NCBI RefSeq assembly: GCF_045689735.1
Contig: NZ_CP142685.1
Location: forward strand, 1,674,001-1,738,000
DNA: 64,000 bases
Source: Halothiobacillus sp045689735
GTDB lineage: Bacteria; Pseudomonadota; Gammaproteobacteria; Halothiobacillales; Halothiobacillaceae
Direction: 5' to 3'
Below, piece by piece: positions 54,213 through 62,281 of the stretch; within the stretch, counting starts at the first letter, position 1, and every line of letters starts with the position of its first letter. Made by a program: the position numbers and the translations under genes. A model generated the notes under the pieces. That model was not told the DNA's origin. It saw only the letters and a list, made by a program, of their open reading frames with translations, and did no database searches.

Positions 54213-55847
54213 TTACATCATGCCGTCCATGCCGCCCATGCCACCGGCCGGGACTGCCGGCGCATCTGCTTTCGGCAATTCGGCAATCATGCACTCGGTG
54301 GTAATCATCAACCCGGCGACGGAGCCCGCATTTTGCAACGCGGAACGGGTGACCTTCGTCGGATCCAGAATCCCCATTTCAACCATGTCACCAAAGGTGC
54401 CATTGGCTGCATCATAGCCATAGTTGCCCTTGCCCGCACGAACCTGGTTGACCACGACGGAAGGCTCTTCACCACAGTTGGCGACGATTTGACGCAGCGG
54501 GTCTTCCATTGCGCGCAGGGCAATGTTGATACCCATGTTTTGATCAGAGTTGGCTCCAGTCAGCCCACGGATGGCTTCGAGTGCGCGAATCAGCGCGACC
54601 CCACCACCAGGGACAATCCCCTCTTCAACCGCTGCGCGCGTGGCATGCAACGCGTCGTCTACGCGATCTTTCTTCTCTTTCATTTCGACTTCGGTCGCGG
54701 CACCAACTTTGATGACTGCCACACCGCCCGCCAGTTTGGCAATGCGCTCTTGCAGCTTCTCTTTGTCGTAGTCGGAAGTCGTGGTTTCCAATTGGGCACG
54801 GATCTGGGTCACGCGGCCTTCAATGTCTTCTTTGCCGCCCAAGCCACCAATAATGGTGGTGTTTTCTTTGCTGACCACGATGCGTTTGGCACGCCCCATG
54901 TCGTCGAGCGTGACTTTTTCCAGGCTCAAGCCCACCTCATCTGAAATGACTTGGCCGCCGGTCAGGATGGCGATGTCTTGCAACATCGCTTTACGACGGT
55001 CACCAAAGCCCGGGGCTTTAACCGCAGCGACCTTGACGATGCCGCGCATGACATTGATCACCAGCGTCGCCAGTGCTTCGCCTTCAATGTCTTCTGCGAT
55101 GATCAGCAGCGGCTTGCCTGCCTTGGCCGCCCCTTCGAGCGCAGGCAGCAATTCACGGATGTTGCTGATTTTTTTGTCGTGCAGCAGGATGAAGGGGTCT
55201 TCCAGTTCGGCCGACATGGTCTTTTGGTTGTTGACGAAATAGGGCGAAAGATAGCCGCGATCGAACTGCATCCCTTCGACCACATCCAGTTCATTCTCGA
55301 AGCCGGAACCTTCTTCTACGGTGATGACGCCATCTTTACCGACTTTGGCCATGGCCTCGGCGATGATTTTGCCGATGGACTCATCCGAGTTTGCGGAAAT
55401 GGTTGCGACTTGGGCGATTTCTTTGTTGTCTGAGCAGGGCTTGGAGATTTTCTTCAATTCTTCCACTGCCGCCGTGACCGCTTTGTCGATCCCGCGTTTG
55501 AGATCCATCGGATTCATGCCAGCGGCTACGGCCTTAAGCCCTTCACGCACAATCGCGGCGGCCAGCACGGTCGCGGTGGTGGTGCCATCGCCCGCGATGT
55601 CGGCGGTTTGGGAAGTCACTTCCTTCACCATCTGCGCGCCCATATTTTCGAATTTGTCTTCAAGCTCGATTTCACGGGCAACAGACACACCATCTTTGGT
55701 CACATGCGGCGCACCGAAACTTTTTTCGATCACGACATTCCGCCCTTTCGGCCCCAGCGTCACCTTCACGGCATCGGCCAACACATTCACACCACGCAGC
55801 ATGCGATCCCGCGCGGCACTGGAAAAACGAACTTCTTTAGCAGCCAT
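54213..55847 (-). CDS. groEL: Chaperonin GroEL
   Basis: A 544-residue 60-kDa chaperonin, full length. It begins AAKEVRFSSAARDRMLRGVNVLADAVKVTLGPKGRNVV, has the ATPase motif GDGTTTATVLA, and ends in a GGMGGMDGMM tail. It follows groES by 37 bases. It folds non-native proteins in the cytosol, including RuBisCO in autotrophs. Confidence 0.99.
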   Translation of the reverse strand: MAAKEVRFSSAARDRMLRGVNVLADAVKVTLGPKGRNVVIEKSFGAPHVTKDGVSVAREIELEDKFENMGAQMVKEVTSQTADIAGDGTTTATVLAAAIVREGLKAVAAGMNPMDLKRGIDKAVTAAVEELKKISKPCSDNKEIAQVATISANSDESIGKIIAEAMAKVGKDGVITVEEGSGFENELDVVEGMQFDRGYLSPYFVNNQKTMSAELEDPFILLHDKKISNIRELLPALEGAAKAGKPLLIIAEDIEGEALATLVINVMRGIVKVAAVKAPGFGDRRKAMLQDIAILTGGQVISDEVGLSLEKVTLDDMGRAKRIVVSKENTTIIGGLGGKEDIEGRVTQIRAQLETTTSDYDKEKLQERIAKLAGGVAVIKVGAATEVEMKEKKDRVDDALHATRAAVEEGIVPGGGVALIRALEAIRGLTGANSDQNMGINIALRAMEDPLRQIVANCGEEPSVVVNQVRAGKGNYGYDAANGTFGDMVEMGILDPTKVTRSALQNAGSVAGLMITTECMIAELPKADAPAVPAGGMGGMDGMM

Positions 55848-55884
55848 TGATTACATCCTCCAAAAACAAAAAATCGGGTGAAAA

Positions 55885-56175
55885 TTACGCTTCAATGACG
55901 GCAAGCAAATCATCCTCGCCCATCATCAGCAGTTCCTCGTCGTTCACTTTGACCTTGGTGCCCGCGTATTGGTTGAACAACACATGATCACCCACCTTGA
56001 CACCCATCGGGCGCACTTCGCCCTTTTCATTGCTTTTGCCCGGGCCGGCCGCAACCACTTCACCCCGGTTGGGCTTTTCGGTCGCGGAGTCCGGCAGAAC
56101 AATCCCGAACGCAGTTTTGCGCTCTTCTTCAACGCGCTTGATCAACACACGGTCATGCAGGGGACGAATTTTCAT
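55885..56175 (-). CDS. groES: Co-chaperonin GroES
   Basis: A 96-residue lid protein of GroEL: MKIRPLHDRVLIKRVEEE start, mobile loop TAFGIVLPDSATEKP, and C-terminal EDDLLAVIEA. The ATG at 56175 has GGAG about 8 bases upstream, so the three extra in-frame codons before it are not used. Confidence 0.98.
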   Translation of the reverse strand: MKIRPLHDRVLIKRVEEERKTAFGIVLPDSATEKPNRGEVVAAGPGKSNEKGEVRPMGVKVGDHVLFNQYAGTKVKVNDEELLMMGEDDLLAVIEA

Positions 56176-56245
56176 AGAGATCACTCCATATCAATGCAGG
56201 TTGAGAATCATGCGCCTTGGCAGGCGCCCCGATAGCGAATTCCCT

Positions 56246-56273
56246 TATTGAGGGCAACTCGGAAAAATTCAAG
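56246..56273 (-). promoter_or_regulatory. Heat-shock (sigma-32-like) promoter of groESL
   Basis: On the minus strand CTTGAA and CCCTCAATA are 13 bases apart, close to the sigma-32 consensus CTTGAA-N13-15-CCCCATNTA. It lies about 70 bases before the groES start. No CIRCE element (HrcA operator) is seen. Confidence 0.65.
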
Positions 56274-56379
56274 TGCTGGGTGCATCAAAACTCCTCCAAA
56301 CCGATCCACTGTCACGGCCAAGCTTCGCGATATACTGAGCCAGACGCCGTACCGTCGGCATTTTGATAGGAGCCATCCC

Positions 56380-57648
56380 ATGTCGCAACCCAGCTTTTCG
56401 AGCCATATCCAAGTGCCCACAGGTGAACGCATTATCGCTAACCCCGACGGCAGCCTGACCGTACCGAACCATCCCATCATCCCTTTCATCGAAGGCGACG
56501 GCATTGGGGTGGATATCACCCCAGTAATGCACAAAGTCATCGATGCCGCTGTTCAAAAAGCCTATGGCGCGCAGCGAAAAATCGCCTGGATGGAGGTGTT
56601 TGCCGGCGAGAAAGCGGCAGCGGTGTATGCCGAGGATAAAAGCGGCCTGCCCCAAGACACCATGACGGCGGTGCGTGACTATGTCGTCTCCATCAAAGGG
56701 CCGCTCACCACCCCCGTGGGGGGCGGCATCCGCTCCTTGAATGTCGCTCTGCGACAACAATTGGATCTGTATGTCTGCCTGCGCCCCGTGCGTTACTTTG
56801 CGGGCACGCCCAGCCCACTCAAACAGCCGGAAAAAACCGATATGGTGATTTTCCGGGAGAATTCTGAAGATATTTACGCCGGTATCGAATGGGCGGCCGG
56901 CACACCCGAAGCGAAAAAGGTCATCGAATTTTTGCAACACGACATGGGCGTGACCAAAATTCGTTTTCCTGAATCCTCCGGCATCGGCATCAAGCCCGTC
57001 TCCCGCGAAGGCACCGAGCGACTGGTTCGCAAAGCCATGGAATATGTGATTGATAACGACCGCCCATCCCTAACCTTGGTTCACAAGGGCAATATCATGA
57101 AGTTCACCGAAGGTGGCTTCAAAAACTGGGGATACGAGCTCATCAAAAAGGAATTCGGCGCGACGGAAATCGGCGGGGGCTGGTATCAATGCCGAAATCC
57201 AAAAACAGGAAAAACCATAACCATCAAAGACAGCATTGCCGACGCCTTCCTGCAGCAGATTCTCCTCAAACCGGAAGAGTACGATGTCATCGCCACCTTG
57301 AATCTGAACGGCGATTACATCTCCGACGCACTGGCCGCACAGGTCGGCGGCATTGGCATCGCGCCGGGCGCCAATCTCTCCGACAGCGTTGCCATGTTTG
57401 AGGCGACCCACGGCACCGCGCCCGATATTGCCGGGAAAAATCTCGCCAACCCTGCCTCGCTCATCCTTTCCGCTGAAATGATGCTGCGCCATATGGGATG
57501 GTTTGAAGCGGCGGACCTCGTCCTCAAAGGCGTGGAAGGTGCCATTCTGGGCAAAAAAGTGACGGGCGACTTTGCCCGGCTCATGCCCGATGCCACACAA
57601 ATCGGCAGCGATGCCTTCGGTGATGAAATCATTCGCCATATGAACTAA
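56380..57648 (+). CDS. icd: Isocitrate dehydrogenase (NADP-type)
   Basis: A 422-residue TCA enzyme forming 2-oxoglutarate. It has FIEGDGIGVDITPVM, the phosphate/isocitrate loop PLTTPVGGGIRSLNVALRQ, and NLNGDYISDALAAQVGGIG. It is of the E. coli Icd type, for which NADP is usual. AGGAG lies seven bases before the ATG at 56380; the upstream in-frame extension is not used. In an autotroph it would serve glutamate synthesis. Confidence 0.95.
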   Translation: MSQPSFSSHIQVPTGERIIANPDGSLTVPNHPIIPFIEGDGIGVDITPVMHKVIDAAVQKAYGAQRKIAWMEVFAGEKAAAVYAEDKSGLPQDTMTAVRDYVVSIKGPLTTPVGGGIRSLNVALRQQLDLYVCLRPVRYFAGTPSPLKQPEKTDMVIFRENSEDIYAGIEWAAGTPEAKKVIEFLQHDMGVTKIRFPESSGIGIKPVSREGTERLVRKAMEYVIDNDRPSLTLVHKGNIMKFTEGGFKNWGYELIKKEFGATEIGGGWYQCRNPKTGKTITIKDSIADAFLQQILLKPEEYDVIATLNLNGDYISDALAAQVGGIGIAPGANLSDSVAMFEATHGTAPDIAGKNLANPASLILSAEMMLRHMGWFEAADLVLKGVEGAILGKKVTGDFARLMPDATQIGSDAFGDEIIRHMN

Positions 57649-57687
57649 CCAACGCTCTTAAGGGGGCACACCCGCGCCCCCAATTTT

Positions 57688-57763
57688 GCCCTTGTAGCTC
57701 AGTGGATAGAGCATTCGCCTCCTAAGCGAAGGGTCGCAGGTTCGATTCCTGCCTTGGGCGCCA
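57688..57763 (+). tRNA. tRNA-Arg (anticodon CCU)
   Basis: A 76-base cloverleaf with encoded CCA: D stem GCTC/GAGC, anticodon stem TTCGC/GCGAA with loop CTCCTAA giving CCU (reads AGG), and T stem GCAGG/CCTGC with TTCGATT loop. The acceptor stem pairs GCCCTTG with CTTGGGC, leaving two adjacent U-U mismatches at 5-68 and 6-67; CAAGGGC would pair fully. Confidence 0.93.
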
Positions 57764-57855
57764 ATCAAAGCCACTTCACGAAAAGACTTGGCGGTATACC
57801 TGCCAGTACAGGCATTTTGCGCCAGTCGTTGCAATGCAAATGTAGCCGTGAAGCC

Positions 57856-57882
57856 AATAAAAAAACCCGCCGAGGCGGGTTT
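57856..57882 (-). terminator. Terminator of the His/Lys-rich peptide gene
   Basis: AAACCCGCC and GGCGGGTTT form a 9-bp stem (inner bases opening as loop); on the minus strand it is followed by a long T-run. It could also stop transcription from the tRNA side weakly. Confidence 0.8.
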
Positions 57883-57933
57883 AAGCGGTAAACCGCACAA
57901 TCCGGCAGGTGCCCGGATTATGCAGCGTTTGCC

Positions 57934-58131
57934 TTATTTTTTCGGAGCTGCGTGGTGTTTTTTCGGGGCGACATGATGCTTTTTCGGGGCAGCATGATGC
58001 TTTTTCTTCACCACTTTATGCGCAGCCGCGTGGTGTTTAACCGCAGGTTCGGCGGCCATTGCGGCTGAACCAAACGCCATGGCACCGGCGACACAGGCGG
58101 CAATCACCCACTGAATTGATTTGTTGCTCAT
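57934..58131 (-). CDS. Small secreted His/Lys/Pro-rich repeat protein
   Basis: A 65-residue protein: signal peptide ending at SAAMA-AE, then a mature part of about 38 residues made of KKHHAAPKK-type heptads with paired histidines (KHHAAAHK, KKHHAAP, KKHHVAP, KKHHAAP). AGGA lies eight bases before the ATG at 58131. The charge would bind nucleic acids or anionic polysaccharide, and the His pairs could bind Zn, Ni or Cu; this is inference. 58138-58319 is AT-rich without another gene. Confidence 0.72.
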   Translation of the reverse strand: MSNKSIQWVIAACVAGAMAFGSAAMAAEPAVKHHAAAHKVVKKKHHAAPKKHHVAPKKHHAAPKK

Positions 58132-58319
58132 CTTCAATTTCCTCGCTTACTTTGTTCAAAGGCAACTACATAATATCGCTAATTATTGCAATTGAACACT
58201 TGGCGGGTCTTAATTTTTCTATATAAAAATCAAATAGATAAAAAAATCAATACCTAGAATTTGCAAATTTGCAACATTTCAGCAGCCGCATCCAGCCGTC
58301 CAGCGCATTCCCAACAGGC

Positions 58320-59108
58320 TCACACCCATAGCCGACGCCGCACCATCGCGAGCGCGAAGTAGAAGCTCACGAACCCAAAGCCGATCAGTACGGCCAGATG
58401 CAAGCCAATTTCGGTCATCGGCGCACCCACCATCAAGGGTCGAATCAGGGCGACTGCATGGGTGAGTGGGAGGAATTGCACCAGGGTCTGGAATCCTGTC
58501 GGCAATTGGTCAATCGGGAAAAACACGCCGCTGAACATAAACATCGGGGTCACGACCAGCACGAAGTAGTAGTTAAAAAAATCGTAGCTACCGGCGAGCG
58601 CGGTCATCGCAATGGCGGGGCCGGCAAAACTCAAGCCCAGCAGAAAGGCAATCGGCAAAACCCACAAGGCCAGCCAGCCGCCCGGAACGGCGCCCAGCAA
58701 GGCCGCGACCAGCAAGATCATAGCCGCCGTAAGCAGCCCCTTGGAAGCCGCCCACAGGGTTTCGCCCAGCACGATGTCGTCCAGATCCATCGGCGTCGCG
58801 CGCATGGCATCCCAGGTTTTTTGCGGCACCATGCGGGTAAACACGGAATACATGCCCTCGAAGCTGACCGTGGTCATCGTCGAGGAGGCAACCATGCCCG
58901 AGGCCAAAAACGCCAGATAAGGCAGTCCATCCACCGGGCCGATCAGCATGCCGAGCCCCAGTCCCAACCCCAAAAGATAGATCAGCGGCTCGCCGAAATT
59001 CAGCACGATGGCCGGCCCGATGAGCTTGCGCCAAACCAAAAAATTGCGCTGCACGAGCGCGAACGCCGCTCGGCGAAACCGCGGGCGCTGCCAGATGGAT
59101 CGATTCAT
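58320..59108 (-). CDS. ABC-2 type permease, NodJ-like
   Basis: A 262-residue inner-membrane protein with six helices and the ABC-2 signature SYDFFNYYFVLVVTPMFMFSGVFFPIDQLP. The ATG at 59108 overlaps the stop of the ATPase gene by four bases; the upstream in-frame stretch is a shadow of that gene. NodJ types export modified oligosaccharides in rhizobia, but free-living bacteria use close relatives for unknown lipids or sugars. Confidence 0.85.
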   Translation of the reverse strand: MNRSIWQRPRFRRAAFALVQRNFLVWRKLIGPAIVLNFGEPLIYLLGLGLGLGMLIGPVDGLPYLAFLASGMVASSTMTTVSFEGMYSVFTRMVPQKTWDAMRATPMDLDDIVLGETLWAASKGLLTAAMILLVAALLGAVPGGWLALWVLPIAFLLGLSFAGPAIAMTALAGSYDFFNYYFVLVVTPMFMFSGVFFPIDQLPTGFQTLVQFLPLTHAVALIRPLMVGAPMTEIGLHLAVLIGFGFVSFYFALAMVRRRLWV

Positions 59109-60037
59109 TCGCGCAATCCTCGGCCGGTCAAGCGTAAAAAAACATCTTCGAGTCCGGCTCGACGGTGGGTGACGGTCAGTTGTTCGGCATCCCCCAGAAA
59201 CTCCAGAATCGGCGCCGCCGCATGGGTGTAGACATACACCGCCAGCCCTTGGCGCTCGATATGCGCGCACATGGAACGCAACGTGGTGTAGAGCGCCTCG
59301 CTCACCCGACCCCGCAGTTCGATAACATCGCTTTCCACATGCCGGTGGATCAACTCGGTCGGCGTGCCTTCATCAAGAATTCGCCCTTGATCCATGATCA
59401 CCAACCGATCACACAGGCGCTCGGCTTCTTCCATGTAGTGCGTGGTAAGAATCAGCGATACGCCGCGCGAACGCAGCTCAGCCAGCCGTGACCAGATCAA
59501 GTGGCGCACCTGCGGATCAAGCCCGGTGGTCGGCTCATCCAAAATCACCAGTTCAGGGTCGTTGACGAGCGCCCGCGCAATCGTCAGCCGGCGCTTCATG
59601 CCGCCACTGAGTGTCTCCACCTTGGCCTCGGCCTTGGCCGTGAGTTCGGCGAAGGCCAGCAATGCCTCGACCCGATCGGCCACCGCCCGTCGTTTCAATC
59701 CGAAAAACCGCGCGTACATGAACAGGTTTTCCCGCACCGTGAAATCCGGGTCGAGATTATCAGCCTGCGGCACGAGCCCCACCCGCGCCCGCACCTCGCG
59801 CGCCGCCTGTGGCATGGTCTGTCCAAGCACCTGGAGCGAACCACCATCGAACGAGGCTAGCCCCATCAACATGCTCAGCGTGGTGGTTTTCCCGGCGCCA
59901 TTGGGGCCTAAAAAGCCAAAACACTGCCCCGGCGCAATCGAAAAACTGATCTCATCCACGGCACGCAGGGCGCCGAATCGCTTGCACAATTGCCGTGCTT
60001 CGATGACCGGCGGCGTCACGACAGGGTTTTTCGGCAT
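59105..60037 (-). CDS. ABC transporter ATP-binding protein, NodI-like
   Basis: A 310-residue ATPase with Walker A GFLGPNGAGKTTTL, Q-loop LVPQADNLD, signature LSGGMKRRL, Walker B LVILDEPTTGLDP and switch His in TTHYMEE. AAGGAG lies eight bases before the ATG at 60037, which shares a base with the waaA stop. It works with the downstream permease. Confidence 0.9.
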   Translation of the reverse strand: MPKNPVVTPPVIEARQLCKRFGALRAVDEISFSIAPGQCFGFLGPNGAGKTTTLSMLMGLASFDGGSLQVLGQTMPQAAREVRARVGLVPQADNLDPDFTVRENLFMYARFFGLKRRAVADRVEALLAFAELTAKAEAKVETLSGGMKRRLTIARALVNDPELVILDEPTTGLDPQVRHLIWSRLAELRSRGVSLILTTHYMEEAERLCDRLVIMDQGRILDEGTPTELIHRHVESDVIELRGRVSEALYTTLRSMCAHIERQGLAVYVYTHAAAPILEFLGDAEQLTVTHRRAGLEDVFLRLTGRGLRE

Positions 60038-61323
60038 CAACATGACTCCTTGCTTGGCGGATTAACCGGCGAATTTTCGACCGCAGGCAACCACTTCTCG
60101 ATCTGCTGCACGATCTTGGCCGTGGCGCCCCGTTGTGCGCTAACGACCGCGTATGCCCGATCACCCCGCATCCGGGCGGATTCCGGAGCGCTCCAGCTCG
60201 CCTGCACCGCAGCCGCCAGCGTCGTCGCATCCTCGACCCAGACTACGGCATCGGCCGCATCGAGCCCCGCGTACACCACCGAAAAATTCTGCACGCCGCG
60301 ACCACTGATGACCGCCCGCCGCAGCACGCCTGGCTCGATCGGGTTATGCCCCCCCCGATTGCCCGCCAGCGAGCCCCCCATAAAAATAGTCTCGATCCCC
60401 GCAAATAACGGCATCAGCACCCCCGTTTGGCCGATGATCCACACAGAGACGGCATCGGGCGGCTGATCCAACCCACCGGATTCAGCGGAAAAACCGGCCG
60501 ATCTTGCCTGAATCAGCACCGAGGGCGCGCGCTCCGGATGACGCGGCACCAACACCAGCAGGGCATCCGGCTTCAACGCCAGCAGCTGCCGATGCGCCGC
60601 CAACACAATCGCCTCTTCCCCCGGATGCGTACTCGCGGCCAGCCAAACCGGCCGATGGGGCGGCTTCTGCCAAGACGATACCGCCTCCGGATGGTGGTCA
60701 TATTTCAGATTGCCGCAATCCCGCACCTCAACCGAACCGGGGGTGGACAAGGCCAAAAAACGGGCCGCATCTTCGGCGGACTGGGCACAAATCAATGAGA
60801 TCCGCGCCAGCGTCTGCGCCAACAACGCCCCACCCCAGCGCCGATATCGTGAAAAGGACTTGGGTGACAGCCGGGCATTGACGATGATCACCGGCACGGA
60901 ATGATCGGCCAGGGTCGCCAAGAGATTCGGCCACAGCTCGGTTTCCATCACCAGTAACAGACGCGGCCGCAGGCGTCGCATCACCCGCCGGATCGCGAAG
61001 GCGTAATCAAACGGCGCGTAAAAATGTGGCACCCCCAGCGCCCGCGCTGCGCCCGCACCCGTCTCCGTCGTCGTGCTGATCACAATCGGGATCTCTGGCC
61101 AGCGCGACCGCAACGCCGCGACCAAGGAGGAGGCGGCGCGCACCTCACCCAACGATACCGCATGCAGCCAAATCGCCTCCGTCGGCAGATTCGCTGGCAA
61201 CCGACCAAACTGCGCCAACCCGCAGCGATGCGGTGCCGGTGCCCGCCAGAACCGCCGCAGCGAATCCAGCAGAAGCCAGGGAAACAGGATCCCGAGCAAT
61301 AGACCATACACTGAGCGCGTCAC
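60037..61323 (-). CDS. waaA: Kdo transferase WaaA
   Basis: A 428-residue GT30 enzyme adding Kdo to lipid IVA at the inner membrane. It has an N-terminal anchor, WLHAVSLGEVRAASSLV with the catalytic Glu, VVISTTTETGAGAARAL, METELWPNL, and GGSLAGNRGGHNPIEP. Start is GTG 61323 with AGGAGG four bases upstream. It is divergent from lpxL by 30 bases, so lipid A steps are grouped. Confidence 0.94.
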   Translation of the reverse strand: MTRSVYGLLLGILFPWLLLDSLRRFWRAPAPHRCGLAQFGRLPANLPTEAIWLHAVSLGEVRAASSLVAALRSRWPEIPIVISTTTETGAGAARALGVPHFYAPFDYAFAIRRVMRRLRPRLLLVMETELWPNLLATLADHSVPVIIVNARLSPKSFSRYRRWGGALLAQTLARISLICAQSAEDAARFLALSTPGSVEVRDCGNLKYDHHPEAVSSWQKPPHRPVWLAASTHPGEEAIVLAAHRQLLALKPDALLVLVPRHPERAPSVLIQARSAGFSAESGGLDQPPDAVSVWIIGQTGVLMPLFAGIETIFMGGSLAGNRGGHNPIEPGVLRRAVISGRGVQNFSVVYAGLDAADAVVWVEDATTLAAAVQASWSAPESARMRGDRAYAVVSAQRGATAKIVQQIEKWLPAVENSPVNPPSKESC

Positions 61324-61353
61324 CCGACCTCCTGCCTGTTAAAATCCCGCCCC

Positions 61354-62241
61354 ATGTCCCCAACCACCGCACTCAACCGCTCCCAACGCTTGATCCTGAA
61401 ACTGCTGCAGGCGGTTCTGCGCCTGCTGGCGCTCCTGCCGCAGAGCGCCCGACTGCGTTGGGGAGCCGCGCTCGGCGCACTGGCCAAACGATTCGTCGGC
61501 AAGCGTCGGCGGATTATGGCGCAAAACCTGAGCCTCGCCTTCCCCGAGCAGGATGCCGCCTGGCGCGATGCCGTCATCCGCGCCCATTTTGCACGCCTTG
61601 GGGCGGATGCGCTGGAATCCATCTGGGGCTGGTATGGAGAGACCGAACCGCCGCCCGCGCACGAGATCATCGGGGGCGAACATATCGACGCGGCCCGGGC
61701 ACAAGGCCGGGGCGTCATCCTCAATGCGGGACATTTCTCACAGGGCGAACTAAGTGTGTATCTGGCCGCGCGGCGCTGGCCGGTGCACGCGGTTTATCGC
61801 CCGAACGACAACCCCCTCATCGATGAACTCATCAACGCGGGGCGGCGACGGCATCTGGCCGGGATGATCGACCGCGAGAACACCCGCGCCATGATTCGCC
61901 TGCTCCGCGAGGGGGGCATTCTCTGGACCGCCGCCGACCAAAGCTACCACGGCAAAACCAGTGCCTGGTTGCCGTTTTTCGGTGTGAACTGCACCACCAA
62001 TACCGCCGTCCCCGTGCTCGCCCGCATGGGTCGCGCCGTCGTGTTGCCCTACTTCGTGCGTCGCGAAGGCGGAAAATACACGATGATCATCCACCCGCCG
62101 CTGAGCAATCTCCCCAGCGGTGATGACGCCGCCGATACGGCTCGACTGATACACATCCTCGAAGACGAAATCCGCGCGGAACCGAGTGCCTATCTCTGGG
62201 GGCATCGGCGGTATAAAAATCACATGCCGCAGGAGCAATAG
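61354..62241 (+). CDS. Lipid A late acyltransferase (LpxL/HtrB family)
   Basis: A 295-residue membrane-anchored acyltransferase. The active motif reads NAGHFSQGELS, an HxxxxE version of the family's HxxxxD/E; ADQSYHGKTSAWLPFFG and VLPYFVRREGG are typical. It adds a secondary acyl chain to Kdo2-lipid IVA; lauroyl (LpxL) versus myristoyl (LpxM) specificity cannot be read from sequence. Confidence 0.88.
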   Translation: MSPTTALNRSQRLILKLLQAVLRLLALLPQSARLRWGAALGALAKRFVGKRRRIMAQNLSLAFPEQDAAWRDAVIRAHFARLGADALESIWGWYGETEPPPAHEIIGGEHIDAARAQGRGVILNAGHFSQGELSVYLAARRWPVHAVYRPNDNPLIDELINAGRRRHLAGMIDRENTRAMIRLLREGGILWTAADQSYHGKTSAWLPFFGVNCTTNTAVPVLARMGRAVVLPYFVRREGGKYTMIIHPPLSNLPSGDDAADTARLIHILEDEIRAEPSAYLWGHRRYKNHMPQEQ

Positions 62242-62281
62242 CCGCCAAGAAACCTATTGAGAAAAAATAATCTCGGCTATC

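Noticed and set aside
56176..56379. CIRCE/HrcA operator before groES
   Set aside because: The TTAGCACTC-N9-GAGTGCTAA element was looked for and is absent; a sigma-32-like promoter explains the region better.
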